A stretch of DNA of 64,000 bases from Nocardioides sp. (GTDB taxonomy: Bacteria; Actinomycetota; Actinomycetes; Propionibacteriales; Nocardioidaceae): positions 1 through 64,000 of the forward strand of contig NZ_JASLGR010000027.1 in assembly GCF_030150155.1 (NCBI RefSeq), given 5' to 3'. Of the stretch, positions 1 through 8,312 are shown piece by piece. The notes beneath the pieces are model-generated. The model had not been told where the DNA came from. It did not search any database and saw nothing but the letters and a program-made list of their open reading frames with translations. Each line of letters opens with the position of its first letter. Position 1 is the stretch's first letter. Both the position numbers and the translations under genes were made by a program.

Positions 1-942
1 CTGCAGAAGAGCGACCTGATCATCTCCCTGGGCGCCCGCTTCGACGACCGCGTCACCGGTGACCTGTCGACGTTCGCGCCGCACGCGCTGATCATCCACG
101 CCGACATCGACCCGGCCGAGATCGGGAAGAACCGGCACACCGACGTCCCGATCGTGGGCGACATCAAGGAGGTCATCACCGACCTCGTCGCCGTGCTCGA
201 GGCCGAGGACAAGCCGGGCGACTACGAGTCGTGGGTCGCCTACCTGACCGGCATCCGCAGCCGCTACCCGCTCGGCTACGACAAGCCGACGGAGGGTCTG
301 GCACCGCAGTACGTCATCGAGCGGCTCGGCAAGATCGCCGGGCCGGATGCCCTCTACGTCGCGGGCGTGGGTCAGCACCAGATGTGGGCGGCACAGTTCG
401 TGGGCTACGAGAACCCGCGCACCTGGCTGAACTCGGGTGGCGCCGGCACCATGGGCTACTCCGTGCCGGCCGCCATGGGCGCGAAGGTCGGTCGCCCCGA
501 CGCGACGGTGTGGGCGATCGACGGCGACGGCTGCTTCCAGATGACCAACCAGGAGCTGGCCACGTGCGCGATCGAGGGCATCCCGATCAAGGTCGCCATC
601 ATCAACAACGACAACCTCGGCATGGTCCGGCAGTGGCAGACGCTCTTCTACCAGGAGCGCTACTCCAACACGAACCTGCAGAAGCACGACAAGGCCGTGC
701 GCATCCCCGACTTCCCGAAGCTCGCCGAGGCCTACGGCTGCGTCGGCCTCTCGTGCGACACCGAGGAGGACGTCGACGCCACGATCGAGAAGGCGATGGA
801 GATCAACGACGTGCCCGTCGTCGTCGACTTCCGCGTCAACAAGGACGCCATGGTGTGGCCGATGATCGCGGGCGGCGCCAGCAACGACGAGATCCAGTAC
901 GCGCGCGACCTCGCGCCCAAGTTCGACGAGGATGACCTGTAG
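1..942 (+). CDS. ilvB: Acetolactate synthase large subunit, C-terminal part (5' end outside window)
   Basis: Catalytic subunit of acetohydroxyacid synthase, the first common step of valine, leucine and isoleucine synthesis; it condenses pyruvate with pyruvate or 2-oxobutyrate using thiamine diphosphate. The frame is open from base 1, so the N-terminal half lies upstream of the window. The visible part covers the end of the central domain (SLGARFDDRVTGD) and the whole C-terminal TPP-binding domain. That domain has the GDG...NN motif: GDGCFQ near base 523 and INNDNLG near base 601. The gene ends 2 nt before the small subunit gene, as expected for a coupled ilvBNC operon. Identification is firm; the missing 5' end is only the window edge. 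Confidence 0.97.
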   Translation: MQKSDLIISLGARFDDRVTGDLSTFAPHALIIHADIDPAEIGKNRHTDVPIVGDIKEVITDLVAVLEAEDKPGDYESWVAYLTGIRSRYPLGYDKPTEGLAPQYVIERLGKIAGPDALYVAGVGQHQMWAAQFVGYENPRTWLNSGGAGTMGYSVPAAMGAKVGRPDATVWAIDGDGCFQMTNQELATCAIEGIPIKVAIINNDNLGMVRQWQTLFYQERYSNTNLQKHDKAVRIPDFPKLAEAYGCVGLSCDTEEDVDATIEKAMEINDVPVVVDFRVNKDAMVWPMIAGGASNDEIQYARDLAPKFDEDDL

Positions 943-944
943 CC

Positions 945-1511
945 ATGGCCCAGCCCGATATCGCCACGTCCACCGGTCGGCACACCCTGTCGGTCCTGGT
1001 GGAGGACCGTCCCGGTGTCCTGACCCGGGTCGCGGCGCTCTTCAGCCGCCGCGGCTTCAACATCGAGTCCCTCGCCGTGGGCCCGACCGAGCATGTCGGG
1101 CTGTCCCGCATGACGATCGTGGTCAACGTCAACGACACCCCGCTGGAGCAGGTGACCAAGCAGCTCAACAAGCTGATCGAGGTCATCAAGATCGTCGAGC
1201 TGGAGCCCGGACAGGCAGTCAACCGACAGCTGGTCCTGGTCAAGGTCAGCGCCACCGCGGAGACCCGCGGCCAGGTGCTCGACACGGTCCAGCTCTTCCG
1301 TGCGAAGGTCATCGACATCGCTCCTGATGCCGTCACCATCCAGATCGCCGGCAACTCCGGCAAGCTGGCTGACTTCCTTCGTGTGATCGAGCCCTTCGGC
1401 ATCCGCGAGCTGGTCCAGTCCGGCGTGATCGCCATCGGTCGCGGCTCCCGTTCCATCTCCGAGCGACCGGCCCGTCCGGTCGCCGTGCCGGCCCCGCCGG
1501 CAGCATCGTGA
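945..1511 (+). CDS. ilvN: Acetolactate synthase small (regulatory) subunit
   Basis: Regulatory subunit of acetohydroxyacid synthase, which activates IlvB and confers feedback inhibition by valine. The 188-residue product has an N-terminal ACT domain (about residues 12 to 90, with LVEDRPGVLTRVAALFSRRG) followed by the ALS small-subunit C-terminal domain (about 95 to 175). The length is slightly above the usual 160 to 175 because of a Pro/Ala-rich tail after residue 170. ATG follows the ilvB stop by 2 nt, so translation is probably coupled. ilvC follows after 30 nt. Confidence 0.96.
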   Translation: MAQPDIATSTGRHTLSVLVEDRPGVLTRVAALFSRRGFNIESLAVGPTEHVGLSRMTIVVNVNDTPLEQVTKQLNKLIEVIKIVELEPGQAVNRQLVLVKVSATAETRGQVLDTVQLFRAKVIDIAPDAVTIQIAGNSGKLADFLRVIEPFGIRELVQSGVIAIGRGSRSISERPARPVAVPAPPAAS

Positions 1512-1541
1512 ATTTTCCAACCCACCCAAAGGAGAGCCCCC

Positions 1542-2567
1542 GTGGCTGAGATTTACTACGACGACGACGCCGACCTGACCCTGATCCAGGGCAAGAAGGT
1601 CGCGGTCATCGGTTACGGCAGCCAGGGTCACGCCCACAGCCTCAACCTGCGTGACTCCGGCGTCGACGTGCGCGTCGGTCTGAAGGAGGGCTCGAAGAGC
1701 CGCGCCAAGGCTGAGGACGCCGGCTTCACCGTCGGTACGCCGGCCGAGGTCGCCGAGTGGGCCGACGTCATCGTCATCCTGGCCCCCGACCAGCACCAGC
1801 GTGGCCTGTTCAACGACGAGCTCAAGCCGTTCGTCACCCCGGGCAAGACCCTGGTCTTCGGCCACGGCTTCAACATCCGCTTCGGCTACATCACGCCGCC
1901 CGAGGGCGTCGACGTGATCATGGTCGCCCCGAAGGCCCCGGGTCACACCGTCCGTCGCGAGTACGTCGCCGGCCGCGGCATCCCGGACATCATCGCGGTC
2001 GAGCAGGACGCCTCCGGTTCGGCCTGGGACCTCGCGAAGTCCTACGCCAAGGGCATCGGCGGCACCCGCGCCGGCGTCATCAAGACCACCTTCACCGAGG
2101 AGACCGAGACCGACCTGTTCGGTGAGCAGGCCGTCCTCTGCGGTGGCGTCTCGCACCTGGTCCAGGCCGGCTTCGAGACCCTGACCGAGGCTGGCTACCA
2201 GCCCGAGATCGCCTACTTCGAGGTCCTGCACGAGCTCAAGCTCATCGTCGACCTGATGTGGGAGGGCGGCATCGCCAAGCAGCGCTGGTCGGTCTCCGAC
2301 ACCGCTGAGTACGGCGACTACGTCTCCGGCCCGCGCGTGGTCACCCCGGCTGTCAAGGAGGCCATGCAGGGCATCCTCTCCGACATCCAGGACGGCACCT
2401 TCGCCAAGCGCTTCATCGAGGACCAGGACAACGGCGGCAAGGAGTTCCTGACCGCTCGCGAGACCGAGGCCCAGCACCCGATCGAGGCCACCGGCAAGCT
2501 GCTGCGCTCGCACTTCTCGTGGTCGCAGACGGACGCTGATTACACGGAGGGTTCCGCAGCTCGCTGA
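1542..2567 (+). CDS. ilvC: Ketol-acid reductoisomerase
   Basis: NADPH-dependent, Mg-dependent isomeroreductase that converts acetolactate or acetohydroxybutyrate to the dihydroxy acids of branched-chain amino-acid synthesis. The 341-residue length is that of the short class I enzyme. The N-terminal Rossmann motif VIGYGSQGHAHSLNL is followed by SKSRAK, typical of NADPH-preferring enzymes. The all-alpha C-terminal domain carries the metal ligands in ETDLFGEQAVLCGG near residue 190. The GTG start at 1542 is supported by AAAGGAG at 1528 to 1534. It is the last gene of the ilvBNC run and is followed by a strong hairpin. Confidence 0.97.
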   Translation: MAEIYYDDDADLTLIQGKKVAVIGYGSQGHAHSLNLRDSGVDVRVGLKEGSKSRAKAEDAGFTVGTPAEVAEWADVIVILAPDQHQRGLFNDELKPFVTPGKTLVFGHGFNIRFGYITPPEGVDVIMVAPKAPGHTVRREYVAGRGIPDIIAVEQDASGSAWDLAKSYAKGIGGTRAGVIKTTFTEETETDLFGEQAVLCGGVSHLVQAGFETLTEAGYQPEIAYFEVLHELKLIVDLMWEGGIAKQRWSVSDTAEYGDYVSGPRVVTPAVKEAMQGILSDIQDGTFAKRFIEDQDNGGKEFLTARETEAQHPIEATGKLLRSHFSWSQTDADYTEGSAAR

Positions 2568-2622
2568 TCTCCAGCGCGCAGCGGAGCGTCCGCGGCGTTG
2601 CGCACTGGAAACTGATCCACCT

Positions 2623-2652
2623 AGAAGCCCGGTTCCTCGGAGCCGGGCTTCT
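2623..2652. terminator. Hairpin between ilvC and the PPOX gene
   Basis: AGAAGCCCGG (2623-2632) pairs perfectly with CCGGGCTTCT (2643-2652) around a 10-nt loop. It lies between convergent genes and probably terminates both. There is no strong T run. Confidence 0.75.
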
Positions 2653-2659
2653 GGCATCC

Positions 2660-3052
2660 CTACTCGTCGAGGCGGATGAGCACCACCGCGTCGCCGTACG
2701 TCAGGCCCTTGCGCTTCATCGGGATGCTCCCCATCAGTCGGGACAGGGTGACCTGGAAGCCGTACTTCTCCCGGCCCTTGCGCTTGACCTCGTCGAAGAG
2801 CGGCCCCGAGGCGACCATCTCGGGGGTGCCGGAGAGCACCGGGGAGCCGTCCTTGACCTTGCCGCTCATCGAGCAGGCCTGGAGGGTGACGCGGGGGTTG
2901 TTCCGCAGCCGCTTGGCCTTGCCGGACCCGCTGGAGGTCCAGAACCCGACCCGGCCGTCGCTGAGCTGGTTGATCCAGACGGGGGAGGGGACGCCGTCGC
3001 CACTGCGGCGGAAGGTGACGAGAGAGACGCACTTCTCATCGGCGATCGACAT
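2660..3052 (-). CDS. PPOX-class (pyridoxamine 5'-phosphate oxidase fold) protein, possibly F420-dependent
   Basis: The 130-residue protein has the split beta-barrel flavin/F420-binding fold. Visible are the N-terminal strands around VSLVTFRRSGDGVPSPVWI, then GRVGFWTSSGSGKAKRLRNNPRVTL, where the Lys/Arg-rich stretch typically contacts cofactor phosphate. In actinobacteria this short form usually belongs to the F420H2-dependent reductases or F420-binding proteins, and an F420 biosynthesis gene (cofC) is present in this window. The physiological substrate cannot be read from the sequence. It converges on ilvC across a shared hairpin. An FMN-dependent role is the main alternative. Confidence 0.8.
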   Translation of the reverse strand: MSIADEKCVSLVTFRRSGDGVPSPVWINQLSDGRVGFWTSSGSGKAKRLRNNPRVTLQACSMSGKVKDGSPVLSGTPEMVASGPLFDEVKRKGREKYGFQVTLSRLMGSIPMKRKGLTYGDAVVLIRLDE

Positions 3053-3127
3053 GTGCTCAGCGTAGGTCCGGCGTCGACCGGGGAGAAGGGCCTCGCGACG
3101 CCGGCCGGAACCCGGGGGGCTAGTCGG

Positions 3128-3146
3128 TTAGGCTTGCCTAATGTAG
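3128..3146. promoter_or_regulatory. Candidate DtxR/IdeR iron box upstream of efeUOB
   Basis: The 19-mer TTAGGCTTGCCTAATGTAG starts with the dyad TTAGGC-TT-GCCTAA and matches about 13 of 19 positions of the actinobacterial iron box TTAGGTTAGGCTAACCTAA. It lies about 75 nt upstream of the iron permease gene. This suggests repression when iron is plentiful. Confidence 0.72.
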
Positions 3147-3218
3147 GCTCCGCTTAGTAAGCCAATGCTTCGGAGATCGTCGTGCGCGCCGTCTCCCCGG
3201 ACTGAATCGTAGATCGAC

Positions 3219-4748
3219 GTGCTTCCCACTTTCGTGATCGGCCTCCGTGAGGGGCTCGAAGCGGTCCTCATCGTCACGATCATCGCGACGTTCCTGCGGC
3301 AGAACAACGCCAGCATGCGCGGCATGTGGTTCGGGGTCGGCGCCGGAGTCGCCCTGGCGACCGCCGTCGGCATCGCCCTCAACGCCGTCGAGCAGGCTCT
3401 CCCGCAGGACAAGCAGGAGATGATGGAGACCGTCATCGGCGGGATCGCGGTCTTCTTCGTCACCGGGATGATCCTGTGGATGCGCACCCACGCCCGCACG
3501 ATGAAGCGCGAGCTCGAGTCCCAGGCCGCCGACGCGCTCGCCTCGGGCACGCTCACCGCGCTGACCGTGATGGCCTTCCTCGCCGTCCTGCGCGAGGGCT
3601 TCGAGACCTCGGTCTTCCTGGTCGCCACCTTCCAGCACGCCTCCAGCGCCCCCTCGGCGGTCTCGGGTGCGGTGCTCGGCATCGTCTCCTCGGTCATCCT
3701 GGGCTGGGCGATGTTCGTCGGTGGCGTGCGGATCAACCTGCAGAAGTTCTTCAAGATCACCGGGGTCTTCCTGGTCTTCGTCGCCGCGGGCCTGGTGATG
3801 TTCGCCTTCCGCACCGCGCACGAGGCCGGCTGGGTCAACGTCGGCCAGGGTCGCACCGTCGACCTGGCCTGGCTCGCCCCGAACGGCTCGATCCGCTCCG
3901 CGCTGCTCACCGGCGTGCTCGGCATCCCCTCGGACCCCCGCGTGATCGAGGTGCTGGCCTGGTTCGCCTACCTGCTCCCGATGCTCGCCCTGATGTTCTG
4001 GCCGGCGAAGTGGGCGCTCAGCGCCACCACCGCCCAGCGCGCCCGCCTGGGTGGTGCCGGTGCCGCCGTCGTCCTGGCCGCGATCCTCTTCGCCGCCGTC
4101 CCGATGCCGACCGTCTCGCTGCCCACCGAGGCACCCGACAGCACCGGCGCGACGGTGCAGGTCTCCGTGACCGGCACCAGTGCCGCACTGGAGCGCGCGA
4201 ACCACACCTATGCCCTCGGCAACCCGACGCCGACCACCGACCACGGTGCCGACACCCGCTGGACCGCCTCGAAGGTGATGGGCACGCAGCCCACCACGCT
4301 CTCGCTCCAGGACCTGATCGACCTCAACGGCGGACGGATCCCCAGCGGCCTCGGTGCTGCAGCGGGCCCGTTCACCGCCAGCTGGACCGACCAGACCCAG
4401 CTGATCGTGCTGACCCGCAACGGCGGCCTGGTCGACGGTGAGCTCGGCGGCGCCCTCGTGCTGCGCTACAGCGGCGGGGGCCTGACCACGCCGCGGATCC
4501 TCACCGTCGAGGGCTGGCACGTCGCTCCGACGTACGCCGACACGGCCCGCGCCACCATCACCGACACCCAGAGCGCCCGCAACGCCCGCGCCCTGTGGAA
4601 GTCCTGGGTCCCCGTGGCCCTCCTCATCCTGGCCGCCGGTCTCGGCCTCCAGGCACTGCGGCGCCGCTCCCAGGCCGCCGCCTCCGGGCCGATCGAGCCC
4701 GCCGCGAGCGAGCGCTCGCACACCGGCTCCACCTCCACGCTCTCCTGA
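3219..4748 (+). CDS. efeU: FTR1-family iron permease (EfeU) with long C-terminal extracytoplasmic domain
   Basis: Membrane permease of the EfeUOB iron uptake system. Both REXXE iron-transport motifs of the FTR1 family are present: REGLE at residues 10 to 14 and REGFE near 125 to 129. Seven or so hydrophobic segments occupy the first 290 residues. At 509 residues it is much longer than the roughly 280-residue E. coli EfeU. Residues about 300 to 470 form a polar, probably external domain, closed by one more membrane segment (VPVALLILAAGLGL) near the C-terminus. The start is GTG at 3219. The lipoprotein EfeO and peroxidase EfeB follow, and an iron box lies upstream. Confidence 0.93.
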   Translation: MLPTFVIGLREGLEAVLIVTIIATFLRQNNASMRGMWFGVGAGVALATAVGIALNAVEQALPQDKQEMMETVIGGIAVFFVTGMILWMRTHARTMKRELESQAADALASGTLTALTVMAFLAVLREGFETSVFLVATFQHASSAPSAVSGAVLGIVSSVILGWAMFVGGVRINLQKFFKITGVFLVFVAAGLVMFAFRTAHEAGWVNVGQGRTVDLAWLAPNGSIRSALLTGVLGIPSDPRVIEVLAWFAYLLPMLALMFWPAKWALSATTAQRARLGGAGAAVVLAAILFAAVPMPTVSLPTEAPDSTGATVQVSVTGTSAALERANHTYALGNPTPTTDHGADTRWTASKVMGTQPTTLSLQDLIDLNGGRIPSGLGAAAGPFTASWTDQTQLIVLTRNGGLVDGELGGALVLRYSGGGLTTPRILTVEGWHVAPTYADTARATITDTQSARNARALWKSWVPVALLILAAGLGLQALRRRSQAAASGPIEPAASERSHTGSTSTLS

Positions 4749-4777
4749 GCGACTCCACCCTCCCGAGAAGGAAACTC

Positions 4778-6013
4778 ATGTCGTACAACGCCCTGCCGTC
4801 CGCCCTGCGCCGGATCAGCCTCGTGGCTGTCACCTCCGTGCTCTCCGTCTCCGCGCTCGCCGCGTGCGGCAGCAGCGACGGCACCAAGGCCAAGGACTCC
4901 GGCTCCAAGGGTGGCGCCGCCCAGATCTCGGTGAAGATGGTCAGCGGCACCAACGGCGACGAGTGCCAGGTCAGCGAGACCACCGCGCCCGCCGGCCCGG
5001 TCACCTTCGAGGTCACCAACGAGTCCGCCTCCGGCCTCACCGAGTTCGAGATCCTCTCGGGCGAGAAGATCATCGGCGAGAAGGAGTCGCTGGCTCCGGG
5101 GCTGCCGAAGGCCACCATCACGCTCACGATGGGTGGCGGCGACTACACCATCTACTGCCCCGGTGCGACCACCGAGAAGACCACGTTCAAGGTCACCGGC
5201 AAGGCTGCCGCCGCGCCGACCGGCACCGCCGCCGAGCTGCTCCAGCAGGGCGCCACCGAGTACGCCACCTACGTCACGACCCAGTTGGGCGGGATGGTGA
5301 CCGGCGTACAGAAGCTCAAGGAGGCCGTCGACGCCGGTGACGTCGCCGCCGCTCAGAAGGCGTACGTCGAGGCCCGTCCGTTCTACGAGAAGATCGAGTC
5401 CGACGTGGCCGGCTTCGTGCTGCCGGGCTTCGACCCGACCGACAACAAGGGCAACCTCGACTACCTGGTCGACATGCGTGCCTCCAACAAGGACGACGCT
5501 GTCGGCTGGAGCGGCTTCCACGCCGTCGAGCGCGATGTCTTCGGCGCCAAGAAGATCACCGCCCAGACCAAGAAGTACGCCGCCGACCTGGTCACCAACG
5601 TGACCAAGCTGGCCGAGCTGTCGAAGTCCCTGACCTACAAGCCCGAGGACCTCGCCAACGGTGCGGCCGGTCTGCTCGAGGAGGTGCAGGCCAACAAGAT
5701 CTCCGGTGAGGAGGAGGCGTTCAGCCACACCGACCTGGTCGACTTCGCCAGCAACGTCGAGGGCGCGCAGCAGGCCTTCGAGGCGCTGCGCAACGGCCTC
5801 AACGAGATCGACAAGACGCTGACCGAGACCATCGCCAAGCGGTTCTCCGACGTCACCACGCTGCTGGAGACTTACAAGGACCCGTCCGCGCTCGGCGGCT
5901 ACAAGCTCTACACCCCGGAGCTGAAGAAGACCGACGCCAGCAAGCTGAGCCAGAGCGTCCAGGCGCTCCAGGACTCGCTGTCGCGTCTGGCTGAGAAGGT
6001 CGCGACGGCCTGA
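4778..6013 (+). CDS. efeO: Iron uptake lipoprotein EfeO (cupredoxin plus M75/imelysin domains)
   Basis: Extracytoplasmic iron-binding component of EfeUOB. The start is ATG at 4778, preceded by GAGAAGGAA at 4765 to 4773; the same frame is open further upstream inside efeU but is not needed. The protein has a signal peptide with lipobox LAAC, making Cys30 the likely lipidated residue. An N-terminal cupredoxin-like domain (about 45 to 140) is followed by a peptidase-M75/imelysin-like domain holding the HxxE motif as HAVE at residues 248 to 251. The length of 411 residues is normal for the two-domain form. The stop codon overlaps the efeB start by one base (TGATG). Confidence 0.93.
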   Translation: MSYNALPSALRRISLVAVTSVLSVSALAACGSSDGTKAKDSGSKGGAAQISVKMVSGTNGDECQVSETTAPAGPVTFEVTNESASGLTEFEILSGEKIIGEKESLAPGLPKATITLTMGGGDYTIYCPGATTEKTTFKVTGKAAAAPTGTAAELLQQGATEYATYVTTQLGGMVTGVQKLKEAVDAGDVAAAQKAYVEARPFYEKIESDVAGFVLPGFDPTDNKGNLDYLVDMRASNKDDAVGWSGFHAVERDVFGAKKITAQTKKYAADLVTNVTKLAELSKSLTYKPEDLANGAAGLLEEVQANKISGEEEAFSHTDLVDFASNVEGAQQAFEALRNGLNEIDKTLTETIAKRFSDVTTLLETYKDPSALGGYKLYTPELKKTDASKLSQSVQALQDSLSRLAEKVATA

Positions 6014-7293
6014 TGACGCTGGAGGGGGAATCGGCCGAGGTCGTCGGCCAGGGCGTCTCGCGGCGCAGGCTGGTCGCGGGCACGGGTGTCGGTGTCGTCG
6101 CCGGTGCCGCGGCCGGGTTCGCGCTGGGGCACGCGACGGCGGCGGAGTCGACGCCGGCCCACGGTGGCGACGCCATCGACCTGGGTCGCAGCTACGACTT
6201 CTACACCGGTTCGCACCAGGTCGGGATCGAGACGGCGCCGCAGCGGCACACCGTCTTCATGACCTTCGACCTGGTCGACGGCACCACCACGCAGGACCTC
6301 CAGGTCCTGCTGGCACGGTGGTCGGCCGCAATCTCCCAGCTGATGGCCGGGCGCAGCGTGGGCTCGGTGGAGCCCACCCGCGCCGACGGCGTCCCCCAGG
6401 ACACGGGCGAGGCCTACGACCTGGCCCCAGCGTCACTCACCGTGACGCTGGGGCTCGGCTCGGAGTTCTTCGCCGAGCGCTTCGGCCTGGCCGACAAGAA
6501 GCCGAAGCTGCTGGCCGACCTGCCGGCGCTGCCCTCGGACCAGCTCCGGCCCGAGCTCACCGGGGGAGCGCTCTCGCTCCAGGCCTGCTCCGACGACCCG
6601 CAGGTCGCCTACCACGCGATCCGTGACCTGGCCCGGATGGCGCGGGGGACGACCACCACCCGCTGGACGGTGCTCGGCTTCGGTCGCGCCTCGGCGGGCA
6701 AGGGTCAGACCACGCCGCGCAACCTGATGGGCTACAAGGACGGCACCCGCAACGTCTCCACGCCGCAGGACTACACCGACCACGTCTGGATCGGTGCCGA
6801 GGACGGCGAGGTCGACTGGATGGTCGGCGGCTCCTACCAGGTCGTGCGGAAGATCCGGATGGACATCGAGATCTGGGACTCCGCCACCGTCACGGTGCAG
6901 CACCGCACCTTCGGCCGGAACAAGGTCGAGGGCGCGCCGCTGACCGGGACGAAGGAGTTCGACACCCCGAACTTCACCGAGACCAAGGACGGCAAGAAGG
7001 TCATCGACCCGGCCTCGCACATCGCGTTGGCCTCGCACGAGAACAACAACGGCACCAAGATCCTGCGCCGGGGCTACAACTTCACCGACGGGATCAACGA
7101 CCTCGGTCAGCTCGACGCGGGGCTGCTCTTCCTGAGCTACCAGAAGAACCCGGACCAGTTCGTGCAGCTGCAGAAGCGGCTGGGCAGCTCGGACCTGCTC
7201 AACGAGTACATCGCCCACATCGGCTCGGGCCTGTTCGCGGTCCCGCCGGCGCCCCAGCGCGGGCACTACATCGGCGAGTCCCTCTTCGCCTGA
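6013..7293 (+). CDS. efeB: Tat-exported Dyp-type haem peroxidase EfeB
   Basis: Haem peroxidase of the EfeUOB system, thought to oxidise ferrous iron or act on haem outside the membrane. The N-terminus carries a twin-arginine signal (SRRRLVAG, Arg at 17 to 19, then a hydrophobic Ala/Gly/Val stretch), so it should be exported folded. The Dyp-family signature GxxDG appears as GYKDGTRN, with Asp near residue 243. The length of 426 residues matches the family. It overlaps efeO by one base and is the last gene of the operon. Confidence 0.94.
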   Translation: MTLEGESAEVVGQGVSRRRLVAGTGVGVVAGAAAGFALGHATAAESTPAHGGDAIDLGRSYDFYTGSHQVGIETAPQRHTVFMTFDLVDGTTTQDLQVLLARWSAAISQLMAGRSVGSVEPTRADGVPQDTGEAYDLAPASLTVTLGLGSEFFAERFGLADKKPKLLADLPALPSDQLRPELTGGALSLQACSDDPQVAYHAIRDLARMARGTTTTRWTVLGFGRASAGKGQTTPRNLMGYKDGTRNVSTPQDYTDHVWIGAEDGEVDWMVGGSYQVVRKIRMDIEIWDSATVTVQHRTFGRNKVEGAPLTGTKEFDTPNFTETKDGKKVIDPASHIALASHENNNGTKILRRGYNFTDGINDLGQLDAGLLFLSYQKNPDQFVQLQKRLGSSDLLNEYIAHIGSGLFAVPPAPQRGHYIGESLFA

Positions 7294-7311
7294 GGCACTG
7301 CCTCGGGGTGG

Positions 7312-7881
7312 TCAGCGACGCGTGGCGACGAGCACGCTCGCGTCGCTGGCCACCATCAGGTCGACGGTGGTGAAGTCGGCGTCGGTGAGCCACAGCTCGC
7401 GCAGCCAGTCCACCCGGCCGTAGGCCACCGGCGGCCAGGTCTCGCTCGGCCAGAAGTCGTCGAGTACGACGATCCCGCCCGGCTCGACCAGGTCGATCAC
7501 CTTCTCCGGCGTGACCTCGTCGGGCTGACCGGAGTCGAGGAACAGCAGCGAGAACGGGCCCTTGTCGGCCAGCGTCGCCCAGTCGGCGGCCAGCACCTCG
7601 ACCTGCGGGTCCCCGGCGAACATCGCCGAGGCCGCGTTGGCCAGGGTGGCGTCCACCTCGGCGGTGAGGATCCGGGTGTCCTCACGACGTACCCCCGAAC
7701 GGAGCCAGGCCGTGCCGACGCCGGTGCCGGTGCCGAACTCGGCCATCGTGCCCTCGCGGGTCGCGGCCAGGGTCGCCAGCAGGCGACCTGTCTCGTTGCG
7801 GCAGAACGAGACGAAACCCGCTCTGCGGGCCACGTCGAAGGCCCTGGTGACGAGCTCGGGCAACTCCGGGGGCGCGCTCAT
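7312..7881 (-). CDS. Class I SAM-dependent O-methyltransferase-like protein
   Basis: The 189-residue protein has the glycine-rich SAM motif I as EFGTGTGVGTAWL, an acidic residue at the end of strand 2 (TAEVD), and the later FLDSGQPD and GGIVVLDDFWPSE segments typical of small O-methyltransferases. The frame is open 25 codons further upstream, but ATG at 7881 (MSAPPELPEL) gives the normal family length and avoids the leader region of the next locus. The substrate is not evident. It converges on efeB with an 18-nt gap. Confidence 0.8.
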   Translation of the reverse strand: MSAPPELPELVTRAFDVARRAGFVSFCRNETGRLLATLAATREGTMAEFGTGTGVGTAWLRSGVRREDTRILTAEVDATLANAASAMFAGDPQVEVLAADWATLADKGPFSLLFLDSGQPDEVTPEKVIDLVEPGGIVVLDDFWPSETWPPVAYGRVDWLRELWLTDADFTTVDLMVASDASVLVATRR

Positions 7882-7924
7882 GGCGTCATTCTTCCATGCC
7901 CTGTCCGGCAGCGGGGATCCGTGG

Positions 7925-7930
7925 TACCCT
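7925..7930 (+). promoter_or_regulatory. -10 box of the leuB leader transcript
   Basis: TACCCT, 9 nt before the ATG of a 20-codon leader ORF. No convincing -35 element is visible. Confidence 0.45.
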
Positions 7931-7939
7931 CGGTTCACT

Positions 7940-8002
7940 ATGCGAGCGCACCTCACCTTTATTCAGGTAGTAGGACGCCGCGACGGGGTCCAGACTTTCT
8001 GA
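7940..8002 (+). CDS. Candidate leader peptide upstream of leuB
   Basis: This is a 20-codon ORF (begins MRAHLTFIQVVGRR, ends QTF) starting just downstream of a TACCCT -10 box. It contains Leu, Ile and three Val codons; the core FIQVVGRR recalls known actinobacterial ilv leader peptides such as the LVVVTARR core in corynebacteria. It lies about 310 nt before leuB, with competing hairpins downstream. I infer a ribosome-mediated attenuation leader. It has no recognisable Shine-Dalgarno, consistent with a nearly leaderless transcript. An accidental short ORF is the alternative. Confidence 0.45.
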   Translation: MRAHLTFIQVVGRRDGVQTF

Positions 8003-8034
8003 TCTGAGAAGCCACCACCGTCGCGGCGGATGGT

Positions 8035-8098
8035 GTGCTCCCCATCGTCGATGCTCCTGAGGAAATGCCAGGACCGTCGGCCCCGAGCACCGGCTCGG
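8035..8098 (+). promoter_or_regulatory. Candidate attenuator with mutually exclusive hairpins upstream of leuB
   Basis: CCGAGC (8083-8088) can pair with GCTCGG (8093-8098) to form a GC-rich hairpin followed by CTTCTCGTT, a weak terminator shape. GTGCTC at 8035-8040 is a perfect complement of GAGCAC at 8085-8090, so an upstream pairing would break that hairpin. A third stem (8114-8121 with 8128-8135) sits just before the ribosome site of the next ORF. The arrangement fits attenuation but has not been folded computationally. Confidence 0.4.
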
Positions 8099-8154
8099 CT
8101 TCTCGTTCCAGCACTGGTCCGTTCCCGCGGACCGGCGATCCCAGGAGAAGCGCC

Positions 8155-8301
8155 ATGCCGATGACCACCCTGTCCCGCATCCTCGAGTGGGGCCCCGCGA
8201 GCCACGACCCGGACAACCCGTTCAGCGTCGAGAACGCCGCCGACGCCGCGCTGTCTCGATTCGAGACGGCCCCCGACGACGAGCGCCCCGACGACAACTA
8301 G
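8155..8301 (+). CDS. Small acidic protein of unknown function upstream of leuB
   Basis: A 48-residue ORF starts at ATG 8155 behind a good ribosome site (AGGAG at 8143-8147). The product begins MPMTTLSRILEWGP, contains DPDNPFSVENAADAALSRFE, and ends in a very acidic tail (DDERPDDN). It stops 11 nt before the leuB GTG, so the two are probably cotranscribed. I do not recognise a family. The strong ribosome site and codon use like the neighbouring genes argue that it is real. Confidence 0.6.
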   Translation: MPMTTLSRILEWGPASHDPDNPFSVENAADAALSRFETAPDDERPDDN

Positions 8302-8312
8302 AGTTGCCTCCC

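Noticed and set aside
732..3032. 766-codon minus-strand frame across ilvBNC
   Set aside because: Antisense shadow of strong genes, with no domain-like sequence.
8003..8154. SAM or other known riboswitch upstream of leuB
   Set aside because: I could not match the conserved cores of SAM-type riboswitches; an attenuation leader fits better.
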